This document shows, one piece after another, positions 56,101 to 64,000 of a stretch of 64,000 bases of DNA. The notes beneath the pieces are model-generated. The model saw only the letters and a program-made list of their open reading frames with translations. It ran no database searches and was not told the DNA's origin. Location of the stretch: NCBI GenBank assembly GCA_010671905.1, contig JAAHII010000001.1, positions 4,092,001 through 4,156,000 of the forward strand. The letters are read 5' to 3'. This stretch comes from Leptolyngbya sp. SIOISBB (GTDB taxonomy: Bacteria > Cyanobacteriota > Cyanobacteriia > Phormidesmidales > Phormidesmidaceae). Numbering within the stretch: the stretch's first letter is position 1; the number at the start of each line of letters is the position of its first letter. Position numbers and translations under genes: made by a program.

Positions 56101-56137
56101 ATAAAAAGCCGCCTGGGCAACTAACCACAGACGACTT
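56101..56137 (-). terminator. Intrinsic terminator of petD
   Basis: On the minus strand AAGTCGTCTG (56128-56137) pairs with CAGGCGGCTT (56106-56115), with three G-U pairs, and is followed by a T-rich tract. It lies 23 bp after the petD stop. Confidence 0.75.
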
Positions 56138-56159
56138 TTCAATCAACCAGATAACAGTC

Positions 56160-56642
56160 CTAGAAAAGTCCTAAAGTCAGAGACTTATCAATCGGGAAAG
56201 TTGCCCCGATACCGAGCCACATAGTAACTGCAGTACCGAATAAGAACAAAGTCGTTGCAACCGGTCGACGGAAGGGGTTCTGGAATTTGTTGACGTTCTC
56301 TAGAAAAGGAACCAACATCAAACCTAGAGGAATTGCGGTCATTGCCCCAATTCCCAACAACTTATTAGGAACAATGCGAAGAATTTGAAAAGTTGGATAC
56401 AAGTACCACTCAGGCAAAATTTCCAACGGAGTGGCGAAAGGATTGGCCGGCTCACCTACGAGAGCAGGGTCAAGCACTGCTAGACCAACACAGCAAGCAA
56501 TCGTGCCTAAAATCACCACGGGAAAGATGTAAAGCAGATCGTTCGGCCAAGCTGGCTCACCGTAATAGTTGTGCCCCATGCCCTGCTTAAGCATTGCTCT
56601 CAGCTTAGGATCGCTTAGATCGGGTTTCTTGATAGTTGCCAT
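56160..56642 (-). CDS. petD: Cytochrome b6f subunit IV (PetD)
   Basis: This 160-residue protein begins [28 protein letters not shown] and has three membrane helices. The quinol-oxidation PEWY motif is present in [15 protein letters not shown]. It pairs with PetB to form the Qp site of cytochrome b6f. The gene follows petB by 87 bp in the standard petB-petD operon. All conserved elements are present. Confidence 0.97.
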   Translation of the reverse strand: MATIKKPDLSDPKLRAMLKQGMGHNYYGEPAWPNDLLYIFPVVILGTIACCVGLAVLDPALVGEPANPFATPLEILPEWYLYPTFQILRIVPNKLLGIGAMTAIPLGLMLVPFLENVNKFQNPFRRPVATTLFLFGTAVTMWLGIGATFPIDKSLTLGLF

Positions 56643-56729
56643 AATGCATTACTCGACTTGCAGACTTACAGTTTAAGGGATGTCAGAGACAAAAAGGGTT
56701 CTCTCAAAACTGTTTCAAGGATTTGAAAC

Positions 56730-57399
56730 TTAGAGAGGGCCAGAGATGCCCTGCTTCCGAATCATCAGGAAGTGCAGCAGCATGAAGACAGCAATCGCCC
56801 AAGGTAAAACAAACGTATGCAGGCTATAGAAGCGTGTCAAAGTCGATTGACCAACAGCCTCGCCACCCCGCATTAGCTCAACGATAGTAGAGCCCACAAC
56901 GGGAATCGCGCCAGGTACGCCGGACACAATCTTGACGGCCCAGTAACCCACCTGATCCCAGGGAAGGGAGTAACCAGTTACGCCAAAGGTCACGGTGATG
57001 ACGGCTAAAACGACGCCAGTCACCCAGGTTAATTCACGGGGCTTTTTAAAACCGCCGGTTAAGTAAACCCGGAAAACGTGAAGGATCATCATCAGCACCA
57101 TCATGCTGGCAGACCAGCGATGGATAGAGCGGATCAACCAGCCAAAGTTCACATCAGTCATCAGATACTGGACTGAGGCAAAGGCTTCTGTGACGGTCGG
57201 CTTGTAATAAAAGGTCATTGCAAAGCCGGTGGCAAACTGGATGATAAAGCAGGTCAGGGTAATACCGCCCAGGCAATAAAAAGATATTGACATGGGGGGG
57301 GACGTACTTACTGGAAATATCGTCGGCAAGCGCCTGCACTTCCAGTCGCTCGTTAAACCACTGATACGCTTTTGAATCGGTAACTTGCTTGGTAAACAT
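56730..57399 (-). CDS. petB: Cytochrome b6 (PetB), reading frame broken as sequenced
   Basis: PetB carries the b haems of cytochrome b6f. The 5' frame, from the ATG at 57399, reads [21 protein letters not shown] through [11 protein letters not shown]. The second frame continues at [12 protein letters not shown] and runs through the haem-histidine helices ([34 protein letters not shown]) to ISGPL. One surplus base, in the five-A run at 57278-57282 on the plus strand (T5 in the coding strand), separates them. Removing it restores a normal 222-residue PetB with every residue conserved. A real knockout of an essential photosynthetic gene is improbable, so a homopolymer sequence error is likely. 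Confidence 0.92.
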
Positions 57400-57692
57400 G
57401 AAGCGGGAGGTTATTAATTTAAGCAGTGCATTCCTTAGAAATTTAACATAGGGAAAACTTCGTCCAGAGACTTTTCAGAATGAACGTCATGAGAATTAGC
57501 ATTCTTTTTCCTGAATTGCCCATCTAGAGGAGCTTTCCAGCACCAAGCTCAACTGAGAACGCAAAGCACCTTGTTTACGTAACTTTACAAATTCGAGGCA
57601 TTGAATTTGCCTTTCGATTGATAAAGCTCTATGGAAGTCTGCTGACCACAGACAGCCCTTTTACAATTGAATGTGACCAGAGATCGGACACT

Positions 57693-58929
57693 ATGGGAAA
57701 ACAGATTTTACGACTCCTTGCTGTGGGGCTGCTGATCGTTCTTTTGGCGCTTGGGCTCTCCCAACCACCGGCCTTGGCCCTGACCGATGAACAGAATCTC
57801 GTGGCCGAAGTGTGGCGCTTGGTCAATCGGGCCTATTTAGACGAAACTTTCAATCGGCAAAATTGGTGGTTTGTGCGCGAGCGTTTTATGAAGCGTGATT
57901 ATGAGAGTCGTGCAGCCACTTATGACGCGATTCGTGAAATGTTGGCATCACTAGACGATCCGTACACGCGGTTATTACCTCCAGAGCAGTATCGGAGCTT
58001 GCAAACCAGTACCGCAGGGGAACTCACCGGAGTCGGCTTGCAAATTGCTAAAGATGAAGCCGATCAAGTTTTACAAGTCATTGCCCCGATAGAAGGCTCG
58101 CCCGCATCGGCAGCTGATTTACAACCTCGCGATCGCATCGTCGCTATCGATGGGCATCCAACCATGGAACTCACGCTCGACGAAGCCGCTAACTACATGC
58201 GTGGACCGGTGGGTACCACGGTTGTTTTGACCGTATCGCGGTCAGCCCAGGAGCCCAAAGAGATTAAGCTGACTCGGGATGTCGTGAATTTGAACCCAGT
58301 TGTGACGCGGCTTGATCGCATTTCCAACGATCTCGCTGTCGGGTATATTCGCCTCAGTCAGTTCAACGCTAATGCCACGCATGAGGTGGCAGCAACGATA
58401 CAAGATTTTTGAACAACAGGGCGTCAACGCTTACATCCTGGATTTACGCAATAACCCTGGAGGGTTACTCAACGGCGGCATTGAGATTGCCCGTCTGTGG
58501 TTAGACAGTGGCTCGATTGTTTATACGTTCGATCGGCGTGGTGTATTAGATGATTTTGTTGCCGATGGCTCTGCCCTCACCGATGCTCCGCTGGTGTTGT
58601 TAGTCAACGAAGGAACTGCCAGCGCTAGCGAAATTTTGGCGGGTGCTTTACAAGATAATCGTCGGGCCCAACTCGTGGGGAACACTACGTTTGGCAAAGG
58701 ACTTATTCAGTCTTTATTCGATTTGTCTGACGGTTCTGGCCTGGTGGTAACCGTGGCGAAATATAAAACGCCCGCCAACCATGACATTAATCGTTCGGGC
58801 ATTCGTCCTGACAAGACGGTGCCGCTAGCGGCAATTACTCGCGACCAAATGGGTACTGCGAATGATACCCAGTACCAGGCCGCGATCGACATCCTCAAAC
58901 AATCAACGGTAATGGCGAGTGCACCTTAA
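57693..58929 (+). CDS. ctpA: Carboxyl-terminal processing protease (CtpA), reading frame broken as sequenced
   Basis: CtpA trims the D1 precursor of photosystem II in the lumen. The ATG at 57693 starts a signal peptide (cleavage near ALAL), followed by an N-terminal helical domain, a PDZ domain (about residues 85-175, VGLQIAKDEADQ) and the S41 catalytic domain. The Ser/Lys dyad is present in NEGTASASEI and TFGKGLIQ. The first frame ends at 58412 after TIQDF. Removing one T from the five-T run at 58406-58410 joins it to EQQGVNAYILDLRNNPGG and the stop at 58929. It is divergent from petB, as often in cyanobacteria. The frame break is probably a sequence error. Confidence 0.9.
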
Positions 58930-60193
58930 ACAAAGCCGCACCTATCATGACCCGCTACACGGCGCGATCGCTCTCGATCGCCATGAGCCGGTGGAGCAAC
59001 TGCTGATTCAATTGATCGATACGCCAGAATTTCAGCGATTGCGACGGGTGCGGCAACTCGGTACGGCCAGCTTGACCTTTCATGGCGCAGAAAGTTCTCG
59101 CTTCACTCATTCCCTAGGCGTGATGGAGTTGACGCGCCGCGCCTTTGATTTGCTGGCCAGTCGTCATCCTGGTCTGCAGCCTCATCGAGCAACAGTCTTA
59201 GCGGCGGCGCTACTGCATGATATTGGTCATGGACCCTTTAGTCATACGGCTGAAGAAATCTTCAAAACTCATCATGAATACTGGACGCGACGCATTATTC
59301 GCGAGTCCCCTCATTTGCAACCACTATTAGCTAACTTTGATCCAAAGCTGGTATCAGAGATCGAGTCGGTTTATACCCATCAGCATCCGGTGCCGCTGAT
59401 TTGGCAATTAGTATCGAGCCAGCTCGATTGCGATCGCTTGGATTACCTGATGCGAGATAGCTATTTTACGGGGGCCTCTTACGGCTATCTCGATCTCGAT
59501 CGTATTGTGCAATCCATGGATATTGATACTGACGGGAATTTAGTCGTGTCACGCAAAGGCCAAACCGCGATCGAGCATTACTTGTTAGTGCGCTATTTCA
59601 TGTATGCCCAAGTTTATAACCACCCCAAAAATCTTGCCGCCACCTGGATTTTGCAGCAGGCTTTTCAACGCGCTAAAGACTGCTTTGACCGGGGAGAACT
59701 TGACGCAGATGCAACCGTTACGGCTTGGCTCCAAAATCCCGATCCTGGCTTATCACTCAGTGATTACCTGGCAGCTGATGACATCGTCTTTACCTATCAT
59801 TTGCAGCGATGGCAGCGTCACGACGATCGCTGGTTAGCCGATTTGTGTCAAAGATTCATTCATCGCCGATTGTTGAAGGGGCGAGATGTGTCGAATATGT
59901 CTGAGGGCGATCGCGCTGATCTGCTCGCCAGAACTCAAGCCAAAGTATTGCAACTCGGCTATGCCCCCGAAATCTACTGTGGCCTATCCCAAAGCCAAAA
60001 CCGGGGTTATACGCTGTATCAACGTGGCATCAAGCTCTGGATTGATGGCCACCCGGTAGACCTTAATTCCGTTTCACCCATTGTGGAACCGTTGACCCAT
60101 ACTCATCAACGCACCTGGTTATTGCATCCACCAGAGATCGCCGCCTGGTTAGACGAGCACTTGAGCCAAGGGGCATATACGGTAGTTCCCTGA
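58919..60193 (+). CDS. HD-domain phosphohydrolase (SAMHD1/dGTPase-like)
   Basis: The 424-residue protein has the HD-superfamily metal site: H64 (RFTHSLGV), H100-D101 (LLHDIGHGPFSH) and a later Asp in LDCDRLDYLMRD. This arrangement is that of dNTP triphosphohydrolases and SAMHD1-like proteins. The N-terminus YHDPLHGAI, where it begins HD-fold contacts, is conserved in that family. A dNTPase role is likely but untested. The GTG at 58919 overlaps the last 11 bases of ctpA, so the genes may be coupled. Confidence 0.85.
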   Translation: MHLKQSRTYHDPLHGAIALDRHEPVEQLLIQLIDTPEFQRLRRVRQLGTASLTFHGAESSRFTHSLGVMELTRRAFDLLASRHPGLQPHRATVLAAALLHDIGHGPFSHTAEEIFKTHHEYWTRRIIRESPHLQPLLANFDPKLVSEIESVYTHQHPVPLIWQLVSSQLDCDRLDYLMRDSYFTGASYGYLDLDRIVQSMDIDTDGNLVVSRKGQTAIEHYLLVRYFMYAQVYNHPKNLAATWILQQAFQRAKDCFDRGELDADATVTAWLQNPDPGLSLSDYLAADDIVFTYHLQRWQRHDDRWLADLCQRFIHRRLLKGRDVSNMSEGDRADLLARTQAKVLQLGYAPEIYCGLSQSQNRGYTLYQRGIKLWIDGHPVDLNSVSPIVEPLTHTHQRTWLLHPPEIAAWLDEHLSQGAYTVVP

Positions 60194-60231
60194 GGCACTC
60201 TCTGCTCTTTTGATGGTGGGTAAGTTCCGGA

Positions 60232-61959
60232 CTAATGAGTAGGAACCTGAGCAATTGGAATCTGGATTCTAAATTGAGTGCCCTGACCAGGAGTGGAGGC
60301 ATAGGTCAGACTGCCACCGTGCCTTTCAGTAATGATTTTGTAGCTAATTGACATGCCCATGCCAGTGCCTTTGCCAATGGGCTTTGTGGTGAAGAAAGGG
60401 TTGAGAATTTTTGCCTCGATCTCAGGCGAAATGCCCAAGCCATTATCGGCAATCTCGATTCCTACCCAGCCATCCCTCACTAAAGCAGTCCTGATGGTAA
60501 TCTGCCCAGGCTGATCTTGACGCTCTTTAGGGGTTTGCTGATGACTTTTCTCGTCCAAGGCATCAATCGCGTTAGACAAAATATTCATAAAGACCTGGTT
60601 GAGTAGTCCGGCAAAGCATTGAATCTTAGGTAGCGATGCGTAGTGTTTAACGACTTGAATTTTGGGCCGCTCAGCATCGGCTGCCAGACGATGATTCAAA
60701 ATGATTAAGGTGCTATCGATGCCGTTATGAATATCGACGGCTTTGATTTCAGCTTCATCCAAACGCGAAAAATTTCGTAGTGACACAACAATCTCGCGAA
60801 TGCGATCGCTGCCTACCTGCATGGAATTTAAGGTCTTCGGCAAGTCATCGCGAATAAATTCTAAATCGATGGCTTTTGCTTCTGCTTGAATTGCGGTTTC
60901 AGGCTGAGGGTAATGGCGCTCATACATCACCACCAGCCCTAATAAATCCTCAATGTAGTTTCGTGTATGGCCAATGTTGCCGTGGATAAAGCTAACGGGA
61001 TTGTTGATTTCATGAGCTACCCCTGCGACTAATTGACCTAAGCTAGACATTTTCTCGCTTTGCAGCATCTGTGCCTGGGTTTGCCGTAACTCAGACAATG
61101 CCTGTTCTAGCTCATCGGCCTGACGCCGATAGCGGCCTTCCGATTTTTGTAAGAGGTGATACTGCTGTTTGAGTAAGCGATCGGCCCGCTGTACAAACAC
61201 CAGCAGGAGGATGAACAGCACAGCCAGAATTAGTACACTGCCTAAAATGATGCTGCGCTGGGTTTGACTGATGTGCGTAACCAATGGCGTCACATCAGTG
61301 TAGAGCTCAAACACCCCCAAGATTTCCTGCTCTGAGCCCTCTGCATAAATAGGCACATAACTGGAGAGCAAATGTCGATCTGTCAAGGTTGTCTGCAAAG
61401 CCTGAAAGGTGTCCCGGTGTCCCAGTTGGCTAACCACACTGCCAGAAATGGCCGCCAAGAATCCCTGAGACTGACTTTTATCAGCCCCAATTTGGGATAG
61501 ATCGGAGGAGAAGACCGTACGCCCTTGCAGATCGAAGACTTTGACCTTAGCCACATGCACGCCCTCGAACTTTGCCAAGATATCTTGGTAGAGGCGTTCA
61601 GTCGTCGGGTGGGCAGCGAGTTCTTCATCGCTCAGATTCTGCGTAGAGGATAGAAAAGTGCCGTACTCTGGCCAAACAGTATTCGCAAACACCTGGGTGA
61701 GCACAACATTGTTCTCTTCTGCCGCAATCACTAAGCTCTGTACGGCTCGATGCCGGTAAAAACCAGCTAGTACGCCAGTGGCGATCGCAAACGAACTGAG
61801 GCTAACCAGCGAAAATCGCTTGAGGAGCTGAAAGCGATTCTTAGCTCCTGGCTCTGCTCGAAATAGTTTTTTATGTAATAGAGGCAACCTTAGAACTCGC
61901 CTCGACCACGGCTTGCTGTCAATATCACTAGCCGCTTGGCTGGGAATATGATCGTTCAT
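60232..61959 (-). CDS. Membrane-bound sensor histidine kinase
   Basis: The protein has a cytoplasmic N-terminal segment, TM1 (about residues 50-68), an extracytoplasmic sensor of about 165 residues, TM2 (about 236-256), a coiled coil (about 262-300), a HisKA domain with the phosphoacceptor H316 (VAGVAHEINNP) and a HATPase_c domain (N box NILSNAID, DNGLGI, KGTGMGMS). No response regulator lies next to it, so its partner is encoded elsewhere. The ligand is unknown. The AHEINNP type is close to the many cyanobacterial hybrid and orphan kinases. Confidence 0.9.
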   Translation of the reverse strand: MNDHIPSQAASDIDSKPWSRRVLRLPLLHKKLFRAEPGAKNRFQLLKRFSLVSLSSFAIATGVLAGFYRHRAVQSLVIAAEENNVVLTQVFANTVWPEYGTFLSSTQNLSDEELAAHPTTERLYQDILAKFEGVHVAKVKVFDLQGRTVFSSDLSQIGADKSQSQGFLAAISGSVVSQLGHRDTFQALQTTLTDRHLLSSYVPIYAEGSEQEILGVFELYTDVTPLVTHISQTQRSIILGSVLILAVLFILLLVFVQRADRLLKQQYHLLQKSEGRYRRQADELEQALSELRQTQAQMLQSEKMSSLGQLVAGVAHEINNPVSFIHGNIGHTRNYIEDLLGLVVMYERHYPQPETAIQAEAKAIDLEFIRDDLPKTLNSMQVGSDRIREIVVSLRNFSRLDEAEIKAVDIHNGIDSTLIILNHRLAADAERPKIQVVKHYASLPKIQCFAGLLNQVFMNILSNAIDALDEKSHQQTPKERQDQPGQITIRTALVRDGWVGIEIADNGLGISPEIEAKILNPFFTTKPIGKGTGMGMSISYKIITERHGGSLTYASTPGQGTQFRIQIPIAQVPTH

Positions 61960-62238
61960 ACCTGAATTAACAGAGTTTTATTTTGAGGCATCTGCTCTTC
62001 ATTATTTGAATATGCCTTACCCAAATAATTTAAGCCTAAAAAGGCTAACAAGAATTGGAAACTTAAAAGAACCGTAAAGGAGCTATAAACTGAATTTGGC
62101 AGTTATTTGTACCGATTCTCTTGCTTAATTTGGTCTGCTAGAAGTCTCAATCCGTTAAAATCAACCCAGAAACGTACACGTTGGTATCCATTGGCGAAGT
62201 TGATTTTTGTATTGAGCTTCTCTTCGCCCCAATACAGA

Positions 62239-62265
62239 TTTTCAGAGAGAAAAACACTCTGAAAA
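62239..62265. repeat. Inverted repeat TTTTCAGAG/CTCTGAAAA
   Basis: Two 9-bp arms (62239-62247 and 62257-62265) with a 9-nt loop make a hairpin. Its A/T content is high and no gene end lies near, so it is unassigned. Confidence 0.4.
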
Positions 62266-62914
62266 ACACATATCAACAATAATAATGATCTCTGGCTGCT
62301 CTGAAAATTTATCTTGGATGAGCGCTAAATGAGCTGATTAGACTTTTTTAATCCATGTTTTTCTTGGCATTGTGTCCTGTTTCGACAACTGTGGCTTAGT
62401 CAATCACCCAAATTGCTTGACGGGCTTCTCCTCCAGCATTGATTTCTGGACGGCTTAAAAGCTGCTCTTGGAATCGACCGCGCGTCCCGTGCTCCCCTCT
62501 TTGAAAACATGGGCTGGGAGAGGTTAGAAGCCTGCAAATTTTTGCAAACAGTTGCTGGGACTCATTCTGTACAGGCGATATAGCACTTGCGTAGAGTCGA
62601 CAGCTAATAGTTGAGGAATAATGTCCAATAGCCATGAGATGACTGCGGGACAAGGATTTAAGCGAGTCTCTGACCAATCGATATATAGCAAGCCGCAGTT
62701 TGATCAGGTTGCCCTATATGGTTGAAACCGCTGTCTGGTATGCATTTCAATTCCGCATTCCGACCTCCGCATTCCGCATTCTGCTATATCAAGCGTGAGC
62801 ATCTCAAATTGCAGGCGTTCCCAGCGTCTAATAAGCACCTCTGGCTCAAATCAGCTTAGTTTTCCGCTCAAAACGACCAAGTGGAGCATTTACATCATTC
62901 GCACCTTCGCGCCT

Positions 62915-62931
62915 GATAAGTAACAGTTATC
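62915..62931. promoter_or_regulatory. Palindromic GATAA-N7-TTATC upstream of bicA
   Basis: The site GATAA-gtaacag-TTATC at 62915-62931 is perfectly symmetrical. It lies 134 bp before the bicA start. The size resembles LysR-type operators such as those of CmpR or CcmR, which control inducible carbon-uptake genes, but the sequence does not match their consensus exactly. Tentative. Confidence 0.3.
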
Positions 62932-62978
62932 TCAAAAATTCACCATCGAGATAAATGCGATAGTTCCGATTTCAAAGA

Positions 62979-62993
62979 GAGAATGATATTCTC
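62979..62993. promoter_or_regulatory. Palindrome GAGAAT-N3-ATTCTC upstream of bicA
   Basis: A perfect 6-bp inverted repeat with a 3-nt centre lies 72 bp before the bicA start. It might bind a dimeric regulator. No known factor is matched. Confidence 0.3.
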
Positions 62994-63064
62994 GTCATAG
63001 AGCAAAGGCAATCCTGTCCCGAAATTGCATTTGCTTTCGTCAATGTAAAAATTAGGTGTTCGCG

Positions 63065-64000
63065 ATGGCGCTGACAAACCGCATAAACTTTCGAAATGCG
63101 CGCGGCGATATCTTTGGGGGGGTGACTGCGGCGGTAATCGCTCTGCCGATGGCGCTTGCCTTCGGTGTGGCATCCGGTGCAGGCCCAGCCGCTGGCCTCT
63201 ACGGCGCAGTTTTAGTTGGCTTTTTTGCTGCCCTCTTTGGTGGCACTCCCACTCTTATTTCCGAGCCCACCGGTCCGATGACGGTGGTGATGACGGCGAT
63301 TATCGCCAAGCTGATAGCAGCAGATCCTGAAAACGGTATGGCGATGGCCTTTACCGTGGTGATGATGGCTGGTGTCTTGCAAATCGTCTTTGGCCTACTG
63401 AAATTAGGTCGTTACGTCACACTGATGCCCTATACCGTTATTTCCGGCTTTATGTCCGGTATCGGTGTGATTCTGATTATTTTGCAAATTGGCCCCTTCC
63501 TTGGACAGGCCAGTCCGAAAGGGGGGGTCGTTGGTACAATCACCAGCTTGCCTGAATTGTTCAACAATGCGGTGATGCCAGAGGTCATCCTGGCAGTCTT
63601 CACCATTGCTGTACTGTTCTTGATGCCGAAGCGATTCAAGCGGATCCTGCCACCTCAGTTAGTGGTTCTAATTGCTGGAACGCTCTTGTCAGTCGCTGTC
63701 TTTGGCAATGCTGACATCCGTCGAATCGGCGCAATCCCGACCGGTCTGCCAGCGATTCAGATGCCGACGTTTACGGCTGCTCAATTCCAGATTATGTTGA
63801 TTGACGCTCTGGTATTGGCGGCTTTAGGCTGTATCGATGCGCTGTTGACTTCGATGGTGGCAGACAGCTTGACTCGAACTCAACATAAATCTGACAAAGA
63901 GTTGATCGGTCAGGGTTTAGGTAATCTGTTTTCGGGGCTGTTCGGTGGTTTGCCGGGTGCAGGGGCCACGATGGGCACCGTGGTTAACATCCAGACGGGT
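63065..64000 (+). CDS. bicA: SulP-family bicarbonate transporter BicA (5' part)
   Basis: From the ATG at 63065 an open frame runs 312 codons to the window edge. It encodes MALTNRINFRNARGDIFGGV, VASGAGPAAGLYGAVLVGFF and GGTPTLISEPTGPMTVVMTAII, and later SMVADSLTRTQHKSDKELIGQG. This is the sodium-dependent, low-affinity, high-flux bicarbonate importer family SulP, very close to what I know of BicA. The C-terminal STAS domain lies beyond the edge. The gene feeds the carbon-concentrating mechanism. A full coding frame is confirmed by translation with no breaks. Confidence 0.92.
   Translation, partial: MALTNRINFRNARGDIFGGVTAAVIALPMALAFGVASGAGPAAGLYGAVLVGFFAALFGGTPTLISEPTGPMTVVMTAIIAKLIAADPENGMAMAFTVVMMAGVLQIVFGLLKLGRYVTLMPYTVISGFMSGIGVILIILQIGPFLGQASPKGGVVGTITSLPELFNNAVMPEVILAVFTIAVLFLMPKRFKRILPPQLVVLIAGTLLSVAVFGNADIRRIGAIPTGLPAIQMPTFTAAQFQIMLIDALVLAALGCIDALLTSMVADSLTRTQHKSDKELIGQGLGNLFSGLFGGLPGAGATMGTVVNIQTG

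Larger units (their letters stand above)
61960..63064. other. Long intergenic region upstream of bicA
   Basis: No supported gene is seen in 1105 bp. Three CCGCATT repeats occur at 62753-62780. A hairpin of TTTTCAGAG and CTCTGAAAA lies at 62239-62265, with another CTCTGAAAA-like copy near 62300. Two palindromes nearer bicA are listed separately. ORFs at 62396-62677 and 62940-63173 are not protein-like. Confidence 0.45.

Noticed and set aside
57293-57301. Run of eight G in petB as a second frame break
   Set aside because: Translation gives VPPHV, the conserved sequence, so the run length is correct.
1-64000. Search for CRISPR arrays, antiphage islands, prophage or secondary-metabolite clusters
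   Set aside because: No regularly spaced repeats, cas genes, phage structural genes or megasynthases were seen.

Overview
The window is chromosomal DNA of a cyanobacterium. The evidence is direct: cytochrome b6f genes in the cyanobacterial arrangement petC-petA and petB-petD with ctpA divergent to petB, a Vipp1 homologue, a cyanobacterial glycogen synthase, a BicA-type SulP bicarbonate transporter, several cyanobacteria-restricted DUF proteins (DUF2997, DUF3067, DUF3386, DUF928), and a high density of the HIP1 octamer GCGATCGC on both strands. Base composition, HIP1 use and the abundance of CHASE2 and nucleotide-cyclase receptors suggest a filamentous Leptolyngbya-like organism, but the genus cannot be fixed from sequence alone.

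Layout. 1-7.4 kb: edge of a DUF2997 gene, a saccharopine-dehydrogenase-like oxidoreductase, a decayed cation-efflux gene, petC-petA, a DUF3067 gene, prs, and the ribosomal genes rpsN and rpsD. 7.5-13.2 kb: small conserved proteins, an aminotransferase, vipp1, a sodium:solute symporter and a metallophosphoesterase-like protein. 13.6-20.7 kb: a CHASE2-adenylate cyclase, a 587-residue protein of unknown function, a SWIM zinc-finger protein, a DnaJ-like co-chaperone, a CsoR/InrS-type metal sensor and a thioredoxin-fold lipoprotein. 20.9-27.6 kb: an HtrA protease, a Wzm/Wzt polysaccharide exporter with a sulfotransferase, then an ECF sigma factor, a candidate anti-sigma factor and a Spy/CpxP-like periplasmic protein. 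27.7-28.9 kb: a complete 1143-bp insertion sequence with 18-bp terminal repeats and a 5-bp target duplication, sitting 94 bp upstream of lysS. 29-38.9 kb: lysS, a GAF-GAF-PAS adenylate cyclase with a nucleotidyltransferase, a ZIP transporter, avtA-rimM and a Fur-family regulator. 39.2-49.2 kb: CHASE2-GGDEF-EAL with a DUF928 partner, a large integral-membrane VIT/PEP-CTERM-like protein, a small conserved protein, a GIY-YIG-like protein and a kinase-CHASE2 fusion. 49.5-64 kb: TerC, glgA, DUF3386, a GT4 glycosyltransferase, an RsbW-like ATPase, petB-petD, ctpA, an HD phosphohydrolase, a histidine kinase and the start of bicA.

Two themes stand out. First, the window is rich in signalling: three CHASE2 receptors with three different outputs (cyclase, c-di-GMP phosphodiesterase, Ser/Thr kinase), a second cyclase with two cyclic-nucleotide-type GAF domains, a histidine kinase, an ECF sigma module and an RsbW-like ATPase. 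Second, three genes (wzt, petB, ctpA) are each broken by one surplus T in a coding-strand T run. petB is expected to be essential for photosynthesis, so homopolymer sequencing error is the simplest explanation, though it cannot be proved here.

No tRNA, rRNA, CRISPR array, prophage or antiphage island was recognised. Apart from the insertion sequence and one decayed transporter the region looks like ordinary core genome. The most novel-looking items are the 587-residue unknown protein, the ECF/anti-sigma/Spy module, the trio of CHASE2 receptors and two tiny membrane-protein ORFs.
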